DNA from: Terriglobia bacterium
GTDB lineage: Bacteria > Acidobacteriota > Terriglobia > JAJPHL01
Direction of reading: 5' to 3'
Assembly (NCBI GenBank): GCA_021325275.1
Contig: JAJPHL010000042.1
Span: 62,001-126,000, forward strand
DNA length: 64,000 nt
A model generated the notes under the pieces. That model had not been told where the DNA came from, ran no database searches, and saw only the letters and a list, made by a program, of their open reading frames with translations. Made by a program: the position numbers and the translations under genes. This document shows, piece after piece, positions 17,052-25,945 of this stretch (positions are counted from its first letter, which is position 1; each line of letters begins with the position of its first letter).

Positions 17052-19829
17052 TTGAGCCGGATTAACAGGCTAGTGATCATTGGCGCGGCGGCGATGGCGC
17101 TGAACAGCGCGTATCTCGCTTCCTTTGCGGATCCGACACTGGCCTACGTCTTCAACGTGTTGTTCCACGTGGGATTGGGATTCCTCTTCATCGCCTTGCT
17201 CGTTTGGTTTCATGCCTCCGCAGGTCGCTGGGGCGCGTTGGCGCTGGCGGTTCTCGCCGGCGGATTGGGATTCTACCTGGCGGTCTTCGCCGCCACGCGG
17301 GATCATCGCTGGGCTTTGTGGAGTCACATTGTCGCGAGCGTGCTGTTGCTTCTGCTGTTGGCCTTCACACTTGCCCGCAAGCAACTCGCCGGCAGAAACT
17401 ACGGCGCGGTGCTGGCGGCCTGTTTGATTCTGCCCTTCGGTATGGCGGCTTATCACCGCGTCAGGCCGAATCCGGCGGACCAGATCCGCAACCCGCCGCC
17501 GCCCACTAACATGGACGGTGAAGGCGATGGGCCCGGCGGACCGTTCTTTCCATCGTCGGCCAGCACCAACACCGGCGCGCCGATTCCATCGAACTTTTTC
17601 ATGGACTCGGAAAGTTGCATGGAGTGCCATCGCGATATTTACAACCAATGGAAGGGATCGGCGCACCACTTCGGATCGTTCAACAATCAGTTCTACCGCA
17701 AGTCCATCGAGTACATGCAAGAAGTAGCCGGCATCCGCTCCTCGAAATGGTGCGCGGGATGCCATGATCACGCGCTGCTGTTCAGCGGCATGTTCGACAA
17801 GCCCATCGCGGAGACGCTCCAGACACCCGAGGCGCAGGTCGGCTTGGGTTGCATGTCCTGTCACGCCATCGTGCAGGTGAACAGCACGATGGGCCAAGGC
17901 GGATTCCGCATCGAGTATCCGGCGCTGCACAATCTGGCGGTGAGCAAGAATCCCTGGATTCGCGGTGTGGCCAAGTTCGTCACGCGCGCCGCGCCGCAGG
18001 CTCATCGGCGTATTTTTCTGAAGCCGTTCATGGTGGCGAACTCGGCGGAGTTTTGCTCCAGTTGTCACAAGGTCCATCTGGATGCGCCGGTGAATCGCTA
18101 TCGTTGGATTCGCGGCTTCAACGATTACGATAACTGGCAGGCCAGCGGCGTTTCCGGACAGGGAGCGCGCTCGTTCTACTATCCGAAAGAAAGTTCCACG
18201 TGTGCGCAGTGCCACATGCCCATGGTGAAGTCGGCCGACTTCGGCAATCGCGACGGCCTGGTTCACTCGCACCGCTTCCCCGCCGCCAATACCGCGCTTC
18301 CGGTTGCCAATCAAGACGACGAGCAGAAGAAGGCCAGTGAGGATTTTCTGAAATCCGGGTTCCTCACCGTTGACGTCTTCGGCGTGATTCCGGAATCAGC
18401 CGGTGGCCGCGCCGGCGGGCAGCCGCGCGGGGGCGCAGCGCGCGGCGCGGGTGATAACGCACCGAAACTCTCCACCACGTTTGCGGTCGGAGAGGAGAGT
18501 TTGCCGTCGAGCGGTGGCGTGTTGCGCGAAGCCGCTCCGGTGATCGGGCCGTTGGACCGCGTGCAGCCTGTGGTTCACCCTGGCGAGAGCGTCTGCGTCG
18601 AAGTCGTAGTGCGGACTCGCAAGATCGGCCACTTCTTTCCGGGCGGCACGGTGGATGCCTTCGACGTCTGGGTGGAGCTGGAAGCTCGCGATGATTCCGG
18701 ACGCGTGGTGTATCACAGCGGATTCATCGAGGACAACGGCGACGGTTCCGGCAACGGTCCGGTGGATCGCGGCGCGCACTTCTATAAGTCGTTCCTGCTG
18801 GACGCGCACGGAAATCCCATCAACAAGCGCAACGCCTATGCGGCGCGCTCGGTGTTGTATACGCGGCTGATCCCACCGGGCGCGGCGGATACGGTGCACT
18901 ATCGTATCGTCGTACCGCGCGATATCAAAGGCAATCTGCACTTGACGGCGCGCGTGAACTATCGCAAGTTCGCCTGGTTCTACACGCAGTTCTCCTACGC
19001 CGGCGTGCCCGGATCGGGTTACATGACACCCGACTTCGACGATCGCGAAATGAAATTTACCGGCGATACCCAGGGCGTTTCCGGCGCGGTCAAAAAGATT
19101 CCCAATCTACCTGTCACCGTCATTGCCGAGGCGAAGGCAACGCTCAACGTAGGACCACAGTCGTCGCCGGGAACGGGAAAGGCCACGAAGGAAGATCGGG
19201 AACGCTGGAACGACTACGGGATCGGTCTCTTGCTGCAAGGCGATTTGAAAGCCGCGGAGGCGGCTTTCAAGAAAGTAACGGACCTCGATCCCGCTTACGC
19301 CGACGGATGGCTCAACGTGGCGCGATGTCTGGTACAGGAAGGCGAGACGGAAGCTGCCGCTCCGTGGATCGAACAAGCCCTGGAGCGCCAGCCGCAACTG
19401 GCTCGCGCGCATTTCTTCAACGCTTTGGTGCTAAAGGCGGCGGGCAGTTACGATCCGGCATTGGCGGAACTTGATCGCGTGCTGCAGCAGTATCCGCGCG
19501 ACCGCGTGGTGTTGAATCAGAAAGGCCGCATCCTTTTCCTGAAGCGTGAATTTGCCGGAGCGGTTGCGGCCCTTCAGGGCGTGCTCGAGGTCGACCCCGA
19601 GGATTTGCAGGCTCACTATAATTTGATGTTGGCTTACCGCGGTCTCGGCGATGCCGCGTCGGCCGACCGCGAGGAGAAACTGTACTTGCGTTTCAAAGCC
19701 GAGGAATCGTCGCAGGCCATCACCGGCGACTATCGTCGCATCCATCCCGAGGACAACAACGAGCGCCAGCCTATTCACGAGCACGCGGCGCGTGTTGAAC
19801 CGGCGATGAGCAAAGGCCAGTCGAGATGA
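17052..19829 (+). CDS. Membrane-anchored pentaheme cytochrome c with C-terminal TPR domain
   Basis: A 925-residue protein. Residues 1-135 contain about four hydrophobic helices. Five CxxCH motifs follow between about 189 and 390 (CMECH, CAGCH, CMSCH, CSSCH, CAQCH), a cytochrome c554-like heme domain. Residues about 500-690 are a beta domain also seen in the pentaheme protein of the 5.3-kb operon. Residues about 715-900 are TPRs (LKAAEAAFKKVTDLDPAY, DGWLNVARCLVQEGETEA). The start as given is TTG with only a weak SD; ATG at 17094 would shorten the first helix. Heme, beta and TPR parts in one chain suggest a periplasmic electron-transfer scaffold. A repeat-filled gap separates it from the next genes. 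Confidence 0.85.
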   Translation: MSRINRLVIIGAAAMALNSAYLASFADPTLAYVFNVLFHVGLGFLFIALLVWFHASAGRWGALALAVLAGGLGFYLAVFAATRDHRWALWSHIVASVLLLLLLAFTLARKQLAGRNYGAVLAACLILPFGMAAYHRVRPNPADQIRNPPPPTNMDGEGDGPGGPFFPSSASTNTGAPIPSNFFMDSESCMECHRDIYNQWKGSAHHFGSFNNQFYRKSIEYMQEVAGIRSSKWCAGCHDHALLFSGMFDKPIAETLQTPEAQVGLGCMSCHAIVQVNSTMGQGGFRIEYPALHNLAVSKNPWIRGVAKFVTRAAPQAHRRIFLKPFMVANSAEFCSSCHKVHLDAPVNRYRWIRGFNDYDNWQASGVSGQGARSFYYPKESSTCAQCHMPMVKSADFGNRDGLVHSHRFPAANTALPVANQDDEQKKASEDFLKSGFLTVDVFGVIPESAGGRAGGQPRGGAARGAGDNAPKLSTTFAVGEESLPSSGGVLREAAPVIGPLDRVQPVVHPGESVCVEVVVRTRKIGHFFPGGTVDAFDVWVELEARDDSGRVVYHSGFIEDNGDGSGNGPVDRGAHFYKSFLLDAHGNPINKRNAYAARSVLYTRLIPPGAADTVHYRIVVPRDIKGNLHLTARVNYRKFAWFYTQFSYAGVPGSGYMTPDFDDREMKFTGDTQGVSGAVKKIPNLPVTVIAEAKATLNVGPQSSPGTGKATKEDRERWNDYGIGLLLQGDLKAAEAAFKKVTDLDPAYADGWLNVARCLVQEGETEAAAPWIEQALERQPQLARAHFFNALVLKAAGSYDPALAELDRVLQQYPRDRVVLNQKGRILFLKREFAGAVAALQGVLEVDPEDLQAHYNLMLAYRGLGDAASADREEKLYLRFKAEESSQAITGDYRRIHPEDNNERQPIHEHAARVEPAMSKGQSR

Positions 19830-19852
19830 ATGCATTTAGGGCGCCCCTACAG

Positions 19853-20200
19853 AGTCTGTGTGAAAACTCAGCCCCGCAGGAGTCTGTGTGAAAACTCGCC
19901 CCGAAGCAGTCTGTGTGACAACGCAACTCCGAGCCTGCGGCAGCAGGCGGCACAATGTTAGCCCCTGGCGAGGCGTTTTTTGCCGAGCCTGGGGTCATCC
20001 GTTAGCGAGCAGAGCCTGCGCAGCTGGCGACACAGACAACATTGCCATACGATGCGCCTGTGCCGCCTGCGCTGCAGGCTCGTTACTCGAAACAACAGTG
20101 CCCCCAGGCTCGGCAAAAAACGCCTCGCCAGGGGCTAACATTGTGCCGCCTGCTGCCGCAGGCTCGGGGCGGAGTTGTCCCCACAGACTCCTTCGGGGCT
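19853..20200. repeat. Nested inverted-repeat element (BIME-like) with 64-bp perfect arms
   Basis: The arms 19931-19994 and 20102-20165 are exact inverse copies over 64 bases. Each arm itself begins with the hairpin GCCTGC-GGCA-GCAGGC. Between them lies a shorter imperfect inverted pair built from the same GAGCCTGCGCAG words. Outside the left arm are three direct copies of AGTCTGTGTG at 19853, 19881 and 19908 (period 27-28), and one inverted copy lies at 20182-20189. The whole occupies most of the 553-bp gap between 19829 and 20383; no credible gene is seen there. Confidence 0.9.
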
Positions 20201-20382
20201 GGGTGACCCAGACGACGTTGGCGGACACGCTATCGGAGGGCCAACGGCCCGAGCTATGTCAGCCCAGGGCAAGCGAAGCGTCGCCCTGGGTCAGGAGTAG
20301 AAAATAGCAAGCCCTGTAAGGGCGAGCCAAAGGACGGATGAATCAAAGCGCAACGTATTTAAGGGCACGGAAGGAAATCGGA

Positions 20383-22065
20383 ATGATGTTGAAGCGTTTT
20401 GTACTGGCCGGCGTGGCGCTGCTGACGGCGGTTGCCGCATCGGGCCAGAGTTTTGTGGACATCACCAAGAAGGCGGGCATCTCCTTCAAGCACTCCACGG
20501 GCGCGACGGGCAAGAAGTATCTGCCGGAGACGCTCGGGTCTGGTTGCGCCTTCGTGGATCTGGACGGCGACGGCTATCCCGACATTCTTCTGCTGAACGG
20601 CGACGGCTATCCGGCGCTGTATCGAAACAACCGGAACGGCACGTTCACCGATGTCACGGCCGCCAGCGGATTGAATATCCGCATGAAGGCGATGGGAGTC
20701 GCCGTGGGCGACTACGACAACGACGGCCGCCCCGATCTTTACATCACCGCGCTCGATGGCGACCGCCTGTTTCACAATCAAGGCGGAATGCATTTCCGCG
20801 ATGTCACCAAGCAATCCGGTATTGTGAATGCCAACTTTGGAACCAGCGCCACGTGGTTCGATTACGATCGCGACGGAAAGCTCGACCTGTTTGTCGCCAA
20901 CTATGTGGAATGGTCGCCGGAAAAAGATATCTACTGCACGCTGGACGGACGCAACAAGTCCTACTGCACTCCGGAGTCTTACAAGGGCACCGCGTCGCGC
21001 CTGTTCCACAATTTGGGGAATGGCCAGTTTGAAGACGTGACCAAAAAGGCCGGCCTGTACGATACGACTTCCAAGTCGCTGGGCGTCGTGGCGCTCGATT
21101 ACGATATGGACGGTTGGCCCGACCTGTTGGTCGCCAACGATACACAGCCCAACAAGCTGTACCACAACAACGGCAATGGTACGTTTACGGAGCGCGGCGT
21201 GGCCGCGGGAGTCGCGTTCAGCGAAGACGGCGTGGCGCGCGCGGGTATGGGCGTCGATTCCGCCGATTATGATTCGTCGGGATTCCCCAGCGTGGTGATC
21301 GGCAACTTTTCGAATCAGATGCTGGGTCTTTATCACAACGAAGGCAAGGGGCTGTTCGTGGACGAAGCTCCTTCTTCTTCCGTTGGACGCGCCAGCTTGC
21401 TGACGCTGGCCTTCGGCATGTTTTTCTGGGACTACGACAACGACGGCCTCACCGATTTGTTTATCGCCAACGGCCATCTCGATGCCGACATTCACAAAGT
21501 ACAACAGCGTGTGTTCTATGCGATGCCGCCGCATCTGTTTCACAATCTGGGAGGCAAGCGGTTCGAAGATGTCGTGGCCAAAGTCGGTCCGGACCTTCAG
21601 CAGCCCAAGGTGGCGCGCGGCGCGGCCTACGCCGATCTCGACGGTGACGGCTACCTGGACGTGCTAGTGACCACAAATGGCGGCCCGGCGTATTTGTATC
21701 GCAATACGGGCGGAGAAAACCGCTCGCTTCGCTTGCGTCTGCAAGGCACGAAAGCGAATCGCCAAGGAATAGGTGCTCGCGTGCGCGTGGAAACGTCGCG
21801 GGGATGGCAATGGCAATCGTTGAAGGCCGGACAAGGATATTGCTCGTCGAGCGAAGATGTTCTAACCTTCGGCTTGGGTCGCGATGCCGCTGCGAAGACC
21901 GTCGAGATCATCTGGCCGGATGGAGCCAAAGAGAGGTTGACCAATCTTGCCGCGGGACAGACTTACACCGTCACGGAAGGCGCGGGGAACACGGAATCGA
22001 AACCGTATGCGAAAGTTGCTTCTGATAGCAGGCGCACTAGCGGCTCTGGCAGCCACGGCCGCTGA
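20383..22065 (+). CDS. Secreted CRTAC1-like protein (FG-GAP/VCBS repeats plus ASPIC/UnbV)
   Basis: A 560-residue protein. I chose ATG 20383 because AAGGA stands seven bases upstream and a normal signal peptide (MMLKRF then a hydrophobic core ending ASGQ) begins there; the frame is open back to ATG 20338. Ca2+-loop repeats DLDGDGYPD, DYDNDGRPD, DYDRDGKLD, DYDMDGWPD and DYDNDGLTD alternate with LYHNNGNGTFT strands to form a propeller, followed from about residue 450 by ASPIC/UnbV (GTKANRQGIGARVRVE, VEIIWPDGAKE). Binding partners are unknown. The 3' end overlaps the next gene by 59 bp, so the two CRTAC1-like proteins are probably made together. Confidence 0.9.
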   Translation: MMLKRFVLAGVALLTAVAASGQSFVDITKKAGISFKHSTGATGKKYLPETLGSGCAFVDLDGDGYPDILLLNGDGYPALYRNNRNGTFTDVTAASGLNIRMKAMGVAVGDYDNDGRPDLYITALDGDRLFHNQGGMHFRDVTKQSGIVNANFGTSATWFDYDRDGKLDLFVANYVEWSPEKDIYCTLDGRNKSYCTPESYKGTASRLFHNLGNGQFEDVTKKAGLYDTTSKSLGVVALDYDMDGWPDLLVANDTQPNKLYHNNGNGTFTERGVAAGVAFSEDGVARAGMGVDSADYDSSGFPSVVIGNFSNQMLGLYHNEGKGLFVDEAPSSSVGRASLLTLAFGMFFWDYDNDGLTDLFIANGHLDADIHKVQQRVFYAMPPHLFHNLGGKRFEDVVAKVGPDLQQPKVARGAAYADLDGDGYLDVLVTTNGGPAYLYRNTGGENRSLRLRLQGTKANRQGIGARVRVETSRGWQWQSLKAGQGYCSSSEDVLTFGLGRDAAAKTVEIIWPDGAKERLTNLAAGQTYTVTEGAGNTESKPYAKVASDSRRTSGSGSHGR

Positions 22066-25000
22066 ACTGGCCCAACCCGACCCCGCAGGCGACAAACTGG
22101 CGGCGAACAACTTGGGCGTCGCGCTGATGTTCCAGGGCAAGTATCCCGAGGCGCGCGCGGCATTCGTCAAGGCTGGGAACCGGCTGAACGAAGGCATCGC
22201 GCTGCTCGCCGCGCGCCAAACGCCCGAGGCCGAACGCGCCCTCAAAGAAGTGGCAGCCCGCGAGCCGCGCAACATCCGCGCACATTTCAATCTTGGATTG
22301 CTGCACCGCGAAGCGGGAGATCTCGATCAATCGCTCGTGGATTTCGAGGCAGCCGAAAAACTCGATCCCGATGATCTGCACACGCAGTATTACCTGGGCG
22401 CGGTGAGTTTCGCATTGCACCACTACCCCGAAGCCATCCGGCACTACACGAAGGTTGTGGAAGGCGATCCCAGCTTCGTTTCGGCGATCTTCGGGATCGG
22501 TCGCTCCTACGTGCTTTCCGGCGACGCGGCCAAGGGCGGCGTCTACCTGAAGCGATTCCAGGAACTCACTGCGGAAGGAAAGCGGAACGAACCGGTCGGC
22601 TCGCAATACGGCGAGCAAGGTCAATACTCTTTGGCGCAGGAAAATCCGCGTTCGCGGGCTCCGGCATCGCCGGCGATTCCCGTTACGTTTGCCGAACTTC
22701 CCGCGAATCTCAAAGGCGGAGGAGGCGGCGCGTGCTTCCTGGACTTCGACGGCGACGGCCGGCCCAGCCTGGTAATTCCTGGCGGCGGAGTTTATCGCAA
22801 CACCGGCGGCAAATTCGAGAGCGCCGGCGAGGCGATTCCCGGCGTGTCGTGCGCCGCGGCTGATTTCGACAACGACGGCAACACGGACCTCGCGGTCAGC
22901 TCAGGCGCGAAGACCGTGCTTTACCACAATGCCGGCAAGGGCAAATTCCAGAAAGTCGCCGAACTGGCCGGCGGCCCGACGGTGATCTTTGTGGATTTCG
23001 ATCATGACGGTTATCTCGACGTGCTGGCGGGCAGCCGCCTGTATCGCAACAAAGGCGACGGAACTTTCGCCGATGCCGGCGCCGCGAGCCGCATCACGCA
23101 AGAGGAAATCGCCGGCGCGGCCGCTACCGATTTCGACAATCATCGCGACATCGATTTGGTGTTGGTTCTGCGAAGCGGCCCACCAGTGCTTTATTCGAAT
23201 GCTCGCGACGGCGGATTCACGAAACTCCCTCTGCCGGTGGACAACGCCAACTCGGTTGCGGTGATCGACTACAACAACGATGGTTGGATGGACTTGGTAT
23301 TCACGCGGCCAAACGGTTGCCCCGTGCTCTTGGAAAACCAAGCGGGACGCCAGTTCGTCCCCGTAGCGCTGCCCGATTGCCACGAGTCCGCGACTTTCAG
23401 CGTGGCCGCGGTCGATTACGACAACGACGGTTTCCGCGATCTTGTTTTCACGGGCGCTCAGGGCGCGCACTTATTCCGCAACCTCGGTAACGGCCGTTTC
23501 GAGGAGATCCGCACGGCGTTCGCAAAAGCTTCCGGCAGCGTGGCGACGGCGGATATCGACGACGATGGCGCCTCCGATTTGCTGATTGGCGCGACGCTTT
23601 GGAGAAATGACGGCGGCAACAAGAACGGATTCCTGAAGGTTCGCGCGCGCGGCCTGAAAGACAATCGCGACGGAATTGGAACCAAAGTGGAGACGCAAGC
23701 CGGCGACGCGTATCAAAAAATCGAAATTGGCGGCGGAAACGGCGTGGGACAGAGCTCGACCGAGATCATCTTCGGACTCGGCGCGCACAAGTCCGCCGAC
23801 TTTGTGCGCTTCTTGTGGCCCACCGGCGTCATGCAAGACGAGATTCCCGGAGCCGTCGCGCGGGTTGCGTACCAGGAACTCGACCGCAAAGGCGGATCGT
23901 GTCCGCTGCTGTATGCATGGGATGGGACGAAATTTCGCTTTCTTTCGGACATTATCGGCGCCGGCGTGATCGGGGAATGGGTGGAGCCCGGCGTCACCGA
24001 CACTCCCGATCCCGACGAGTACTTGTTGGCGGAAGGTGCGCAACCACGCGAGGGACGTTATCTGTTTCGGTTCACTGGGCAGATGGAAGAAGTAACGTAT
24101 CTCGACGCCGCGCGGCTGTTCGTGGTGGATCATCCCGCAAATTTGATGGTGATGCCGAACGAGGGATTCGTCGTGGAAGGTCCACCGCGTTCCTACAAAA
24201 TTTGGGCGGTGGGCAACGCCCATCCAGTGACAATCGCCGGCGATCCCGTCCGCAAAACGCGCTTCTCCGGCTTCACGCCGCCCCATTCGCATACGCTTAC
24301 TTTGCGGCCGGAGGACGATGTGCTGCTCTTGTACGGTTTCACGGAATACTACGACTCCAGCACGAATTACGACGCCTTTCACACCGGACTCAAGCCCGAC
24401 CCGCCGCGCTTGGACGTACCGGATGGTCATGGCGGCTGGAAGACGGCGATCGCCTCGATGGGTTTTCCCGCCGGCCTGCCGAAATGGATGGTGGTGGACT
24501 TGAAGGGTCTGATGAATCGCGCGGATCCGCGCGTCAAAATCTCCACCAACATGGAAATCTACTGGCAGAAGGCGTTCGCCGGCGGCGCTGTTACGGACAC
24601 GCACGTGCGCACAACCGAGCTTCCGCCGGTGAAGGCCGATTTGCGATTCCTGGGTTATCCGCGCGAGCTGCGCCGCAATCCGGAGAGTTACGATTACCAG
24701 CAAATCTCGAAGACCGCACCGTTCGTTCGTCACGCCGGGGCCTACACGCGCTACGGCGACGTGACGGATTTGATGCAGGCCGCCGACGATCGTTATGCGA
24801 TCATCGCCTCCGGTGACGAAATCGCGTTGGAGTTCGACGCCGCCCGTCTGCCGCCGCTGCCGGCCGGATGGAAACGCAGCGTGATTTTCAAGGCGGAAGG
24901 TTTTGAGAAGGGCATGGATTATTTGATTCCGAATCCCTTCACGGTGGGTCCGTTGCCACTCCACGACGGCCGTCAAGAAACGCCCGCGATTCTCGACTAT

Positions 25001-25087
25001 CGGCTGCGCTACAACACGCGCGTGATCACCCGAGAGTTGTCGCATCGGCCAGACTACGCTTGGGAGTCAAGTTGGCCGACTCGATGA
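22007..25087 (+). CDS. Secreted TPR/FG-GAP/ASPIC-UnbV protein with a large C-terminal domain
   Basis: A 1026-residue protein counted from ATG 22007, where a signal peptide (MRKLLLIAGALAALAATAAE) begins; the open frame extends 60 bp further upstream. Order: TPRs about 30-190, FG-GAP repeats about 210-530 (DFDGDGRPS, DFDNDGNTD, DFDHDGYLD, DYNNDGWMD, DYDNDGFRD), ASPIC/UnbV about 540-610, then some 400 residues starting CPLLYAWDGTKFRFLSDI that I cannot assign. The last 280 bp are present a second time, decayed, at 35.2 kb, and the antisense strand of the last 60 bp still encodes the C-terminus of an amidase. The start lies inside the previous gene, implying translational coupling. Confidence 0.88.
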   Translation: MRKLLLIAGALAALAATAAELAQPDPAGDKLAANNLGVALMFQGKYPEARAAFVKAGNRLNEGIALLAARQTPEAERALKEVAAREPRNIRAHFNLGLLHREAGDLDQSLVDFEAAEKLDPDDLHTQYYLGAVSFALHHYPEAIRHYTKVVEGDPSFVSAIFGIGRSYVLSGDAAKGGVYLKRFQELTAEGKRNEPVGSQYGEQGQYSLAQENPRSRAPASPAIPVTFAELPANLKGGGGGACFLDFDGDGRPSLVIPGGGVYRNTGGKFESAGEAIPGVSCAAADFDNDGNTDLAVSSGAKTVLYHNAGKGKFQKVAELAGGPTVIFVDFDHDGYLDVLAGSRLYRNKGDGTFADAGAASRITQEEIAGAAATDFDNHRDIDLVLVLRSGPPVLYSNARDGGFTKLPLPVDNANSVAVIDYNNDGWMDLVFTRPNGCPVLLENQAGRQFVPVALPDCHESATFSVAAVDYDNDGFRDLVFTGAQGAHLFRNLGNGRFEEIRTAFAKASGSVATADIDDDGASDLLIGATLWRNDGGNKNGFLKVRARGLKDNRDGIGTKVETQAGDAYQKIEIGGGNGVGQSSTEIIFGLGAHKSADFVRFLWPTGVMQDEIPGAVARVAYQELDRKGGSCPLLYAWDGTKFRFLSDIIGAGVIGEWVEPGVTDTPDPDEYLLAEGAQPREGRYLFRFTGQMEEVTYLDAARLFVVDHPANLMVMPNEGFVVEGPPRSYKIWAVGNAHPVTIAGDPVRKTRFSGFTPPHSHTLTLRPEDDVLLLYGFTEYYDSSTNYDAFHTGLKPDPPRLDVPDGHGGWKTAIASMGFPAGLPKWMVVDLKGLMNRADPRVKISTNMEIYWQKAFAGGAVTDTHVRTTELPPVKADLRFLGYPRELRRNPESYDYQQISKTAPFVRHAGAYTRYGDVTDLMQAADDRYAIIASGDEIALEFDAARLPPLPAGWKRSVIFKAEGFEKGMDYLIPNPFTVGPLPLHDGRQETPAILDYRLRYNTRVITRELSHRPDYAWESSWPTR

Positions 25088-25097
25088 TCTCTGCCTC
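25026..25097 (-). pseudogene. Amidase 3'-end remnant (last 23 codons plus stop), antisense to the CRTAC1-like gene end
   Basis: Read on the minus strand this gives EAEIIESANLTPKRSLADAT plus TLG and TGA. The intact amidase at 35.4-36.8 kb ends VAEIIESAHWTPKRTLADAT plus TLG and TGA, so 19 of 23 residues and the stop coincide. Upstream of this point amidase homology stops within a few bases of the target duplication of a MITE-like element. It is a leftover of a second convergent CRTAC1/amidase pair. Confidence 0.8.
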
Positions 25098-25105
25098 CAA
25101 TTGCG

Positions 25106-25332
25106 GGTCGTGTCCTAATTTGCGCCCATTGTGTTTGCCGTTGTCAGAACCATTCGCGGTAGCGAATGGGCTCGCTGGCCCTTCGCCAGGCACCGACGGT
25201 TCTAATCAAAACAGAATTCGGACCATACCGCTTTTAGCGAGCTTCGTCCGCGGTGGCCGACGCCAGCGAACCCATTCGCTACCGCGAATGGTTCTGACAA
25301 CGCAGCCGGCGCCTGTAAAATTAGGACACTAC
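25106..25332. mobile_element. 227-bp MITE-like element with terminal inverted repeats and 9-bp target duplication
   Basis: The ends read GGTCGTGTCCTAATTT and, inverted from the right, GGTAGTGTCCTAATTT: 16-bp terminal inverted repeats with one mismatch. CCAATTGCG stands directly outside each end (25097-25105 and 25333-25341), a perfect 9-bp target-site duplication. Inside are two 39-bp inverted arms (25140-25178 and 25263-25301, one mismatch), each containing the hairpin CATTCGC-GGTA-GCGAATG. There is no transposase, so it must be mobilised in trans. It accounts for most of the gap between 25087 and 25386. Confidence 0.85.
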
Positions 25333-25385
25333 CCAATTGCGAAAGAGATTCTCGGACCCGGCAAGACGTGCTACATTGAACGGCC

Positions 25386-25775
25386 ATGAAGAATCAGCGA
25401 GGTGTGTCGCAGTGGTTGACCAGCGTCGTAGTGGCGCTGGTTTTGCTCGCGATTGTGGCTGTTGTCTACTGGCAGAGCCAGATTCGGCTCACCGCCGCGT
25501 ACCATGCCGTTTATCTCGATAGCGGGCAGGGTTATTTCGGCCAAGTGCAATCACTCGGCTCGCCCTGGTCGCCGTACACGGTGCTGACCGACGTTTATTA
25601 CGTGCAGTCGGTGACGAATCCGGAAACCAAGCAGACCAGCAACATTCTGGTGAAGCGCGGCAAGGAGTGGCATGGTCCCGATCGCATGATCATCAACACG
25701 CGGCATATCGTGCTGATGGAGCCGGTCTCGGAAACCTCCAAGGTTGCGCAACTGATCAGCGAGAGCAAGAAGTAA
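25386..25775 (+). CDS. Small single-pass membrane protein of unknown function
   Basis: A 129-residue protein with one N-terminal transmembrane helix (about residues 12-31, VVVALVLLAIVAVVYW) and a soluble remainder with YLDSGQGYFGQVQSLG, TDVYYVQS and a C-terminal HIVLMEPVSETSKVAQLI segment. The pattern resembles small anchored proteins often called hypothetical in bacteria, and no catalytic motif is evident. It lies directly after the MITE-like element, which may supply or interrupt its promoter; only a weak SD precedes ATG. It converges with the TPR/CRTAC1 gene, with 170 bp between. Confidence 0.75.
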   Translation: MKNQRGVSQWLTSVVVALVLLAIVAVVYWQSQIRLTAAYHAVYLDSGQGYFGQVQSLGSPWSPYTVLTDVYYVQSVTNPETKQTSNILVKRGKEWHGPDRMIINTRHIVLMEPVSETSKVAQLISESKK

Positions 25776-25945
25776 GGGTCTCACCGCGCGGCAACTGGAG
25801 GTTCTCAGTCCAGGCGCTTTTCCATTTCCGTTTTCCGAATCTCGCCTAGGACGCGCGCGAAAATCACACCCGTCTTGACGTCTTCAGTATCATCGGGTGA
25901 GCATACAGGAAAGGCTCCCCTGGAAAACAAATGCGTCGCAGGGAC

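Noticed and set aside
19888-20307. A 139-codon frame in the 19.9-kb repeat
   Set aside because: It simply translates the palindromic arms in both directions, has no homology and no SD, and the repeat explains the open frame.
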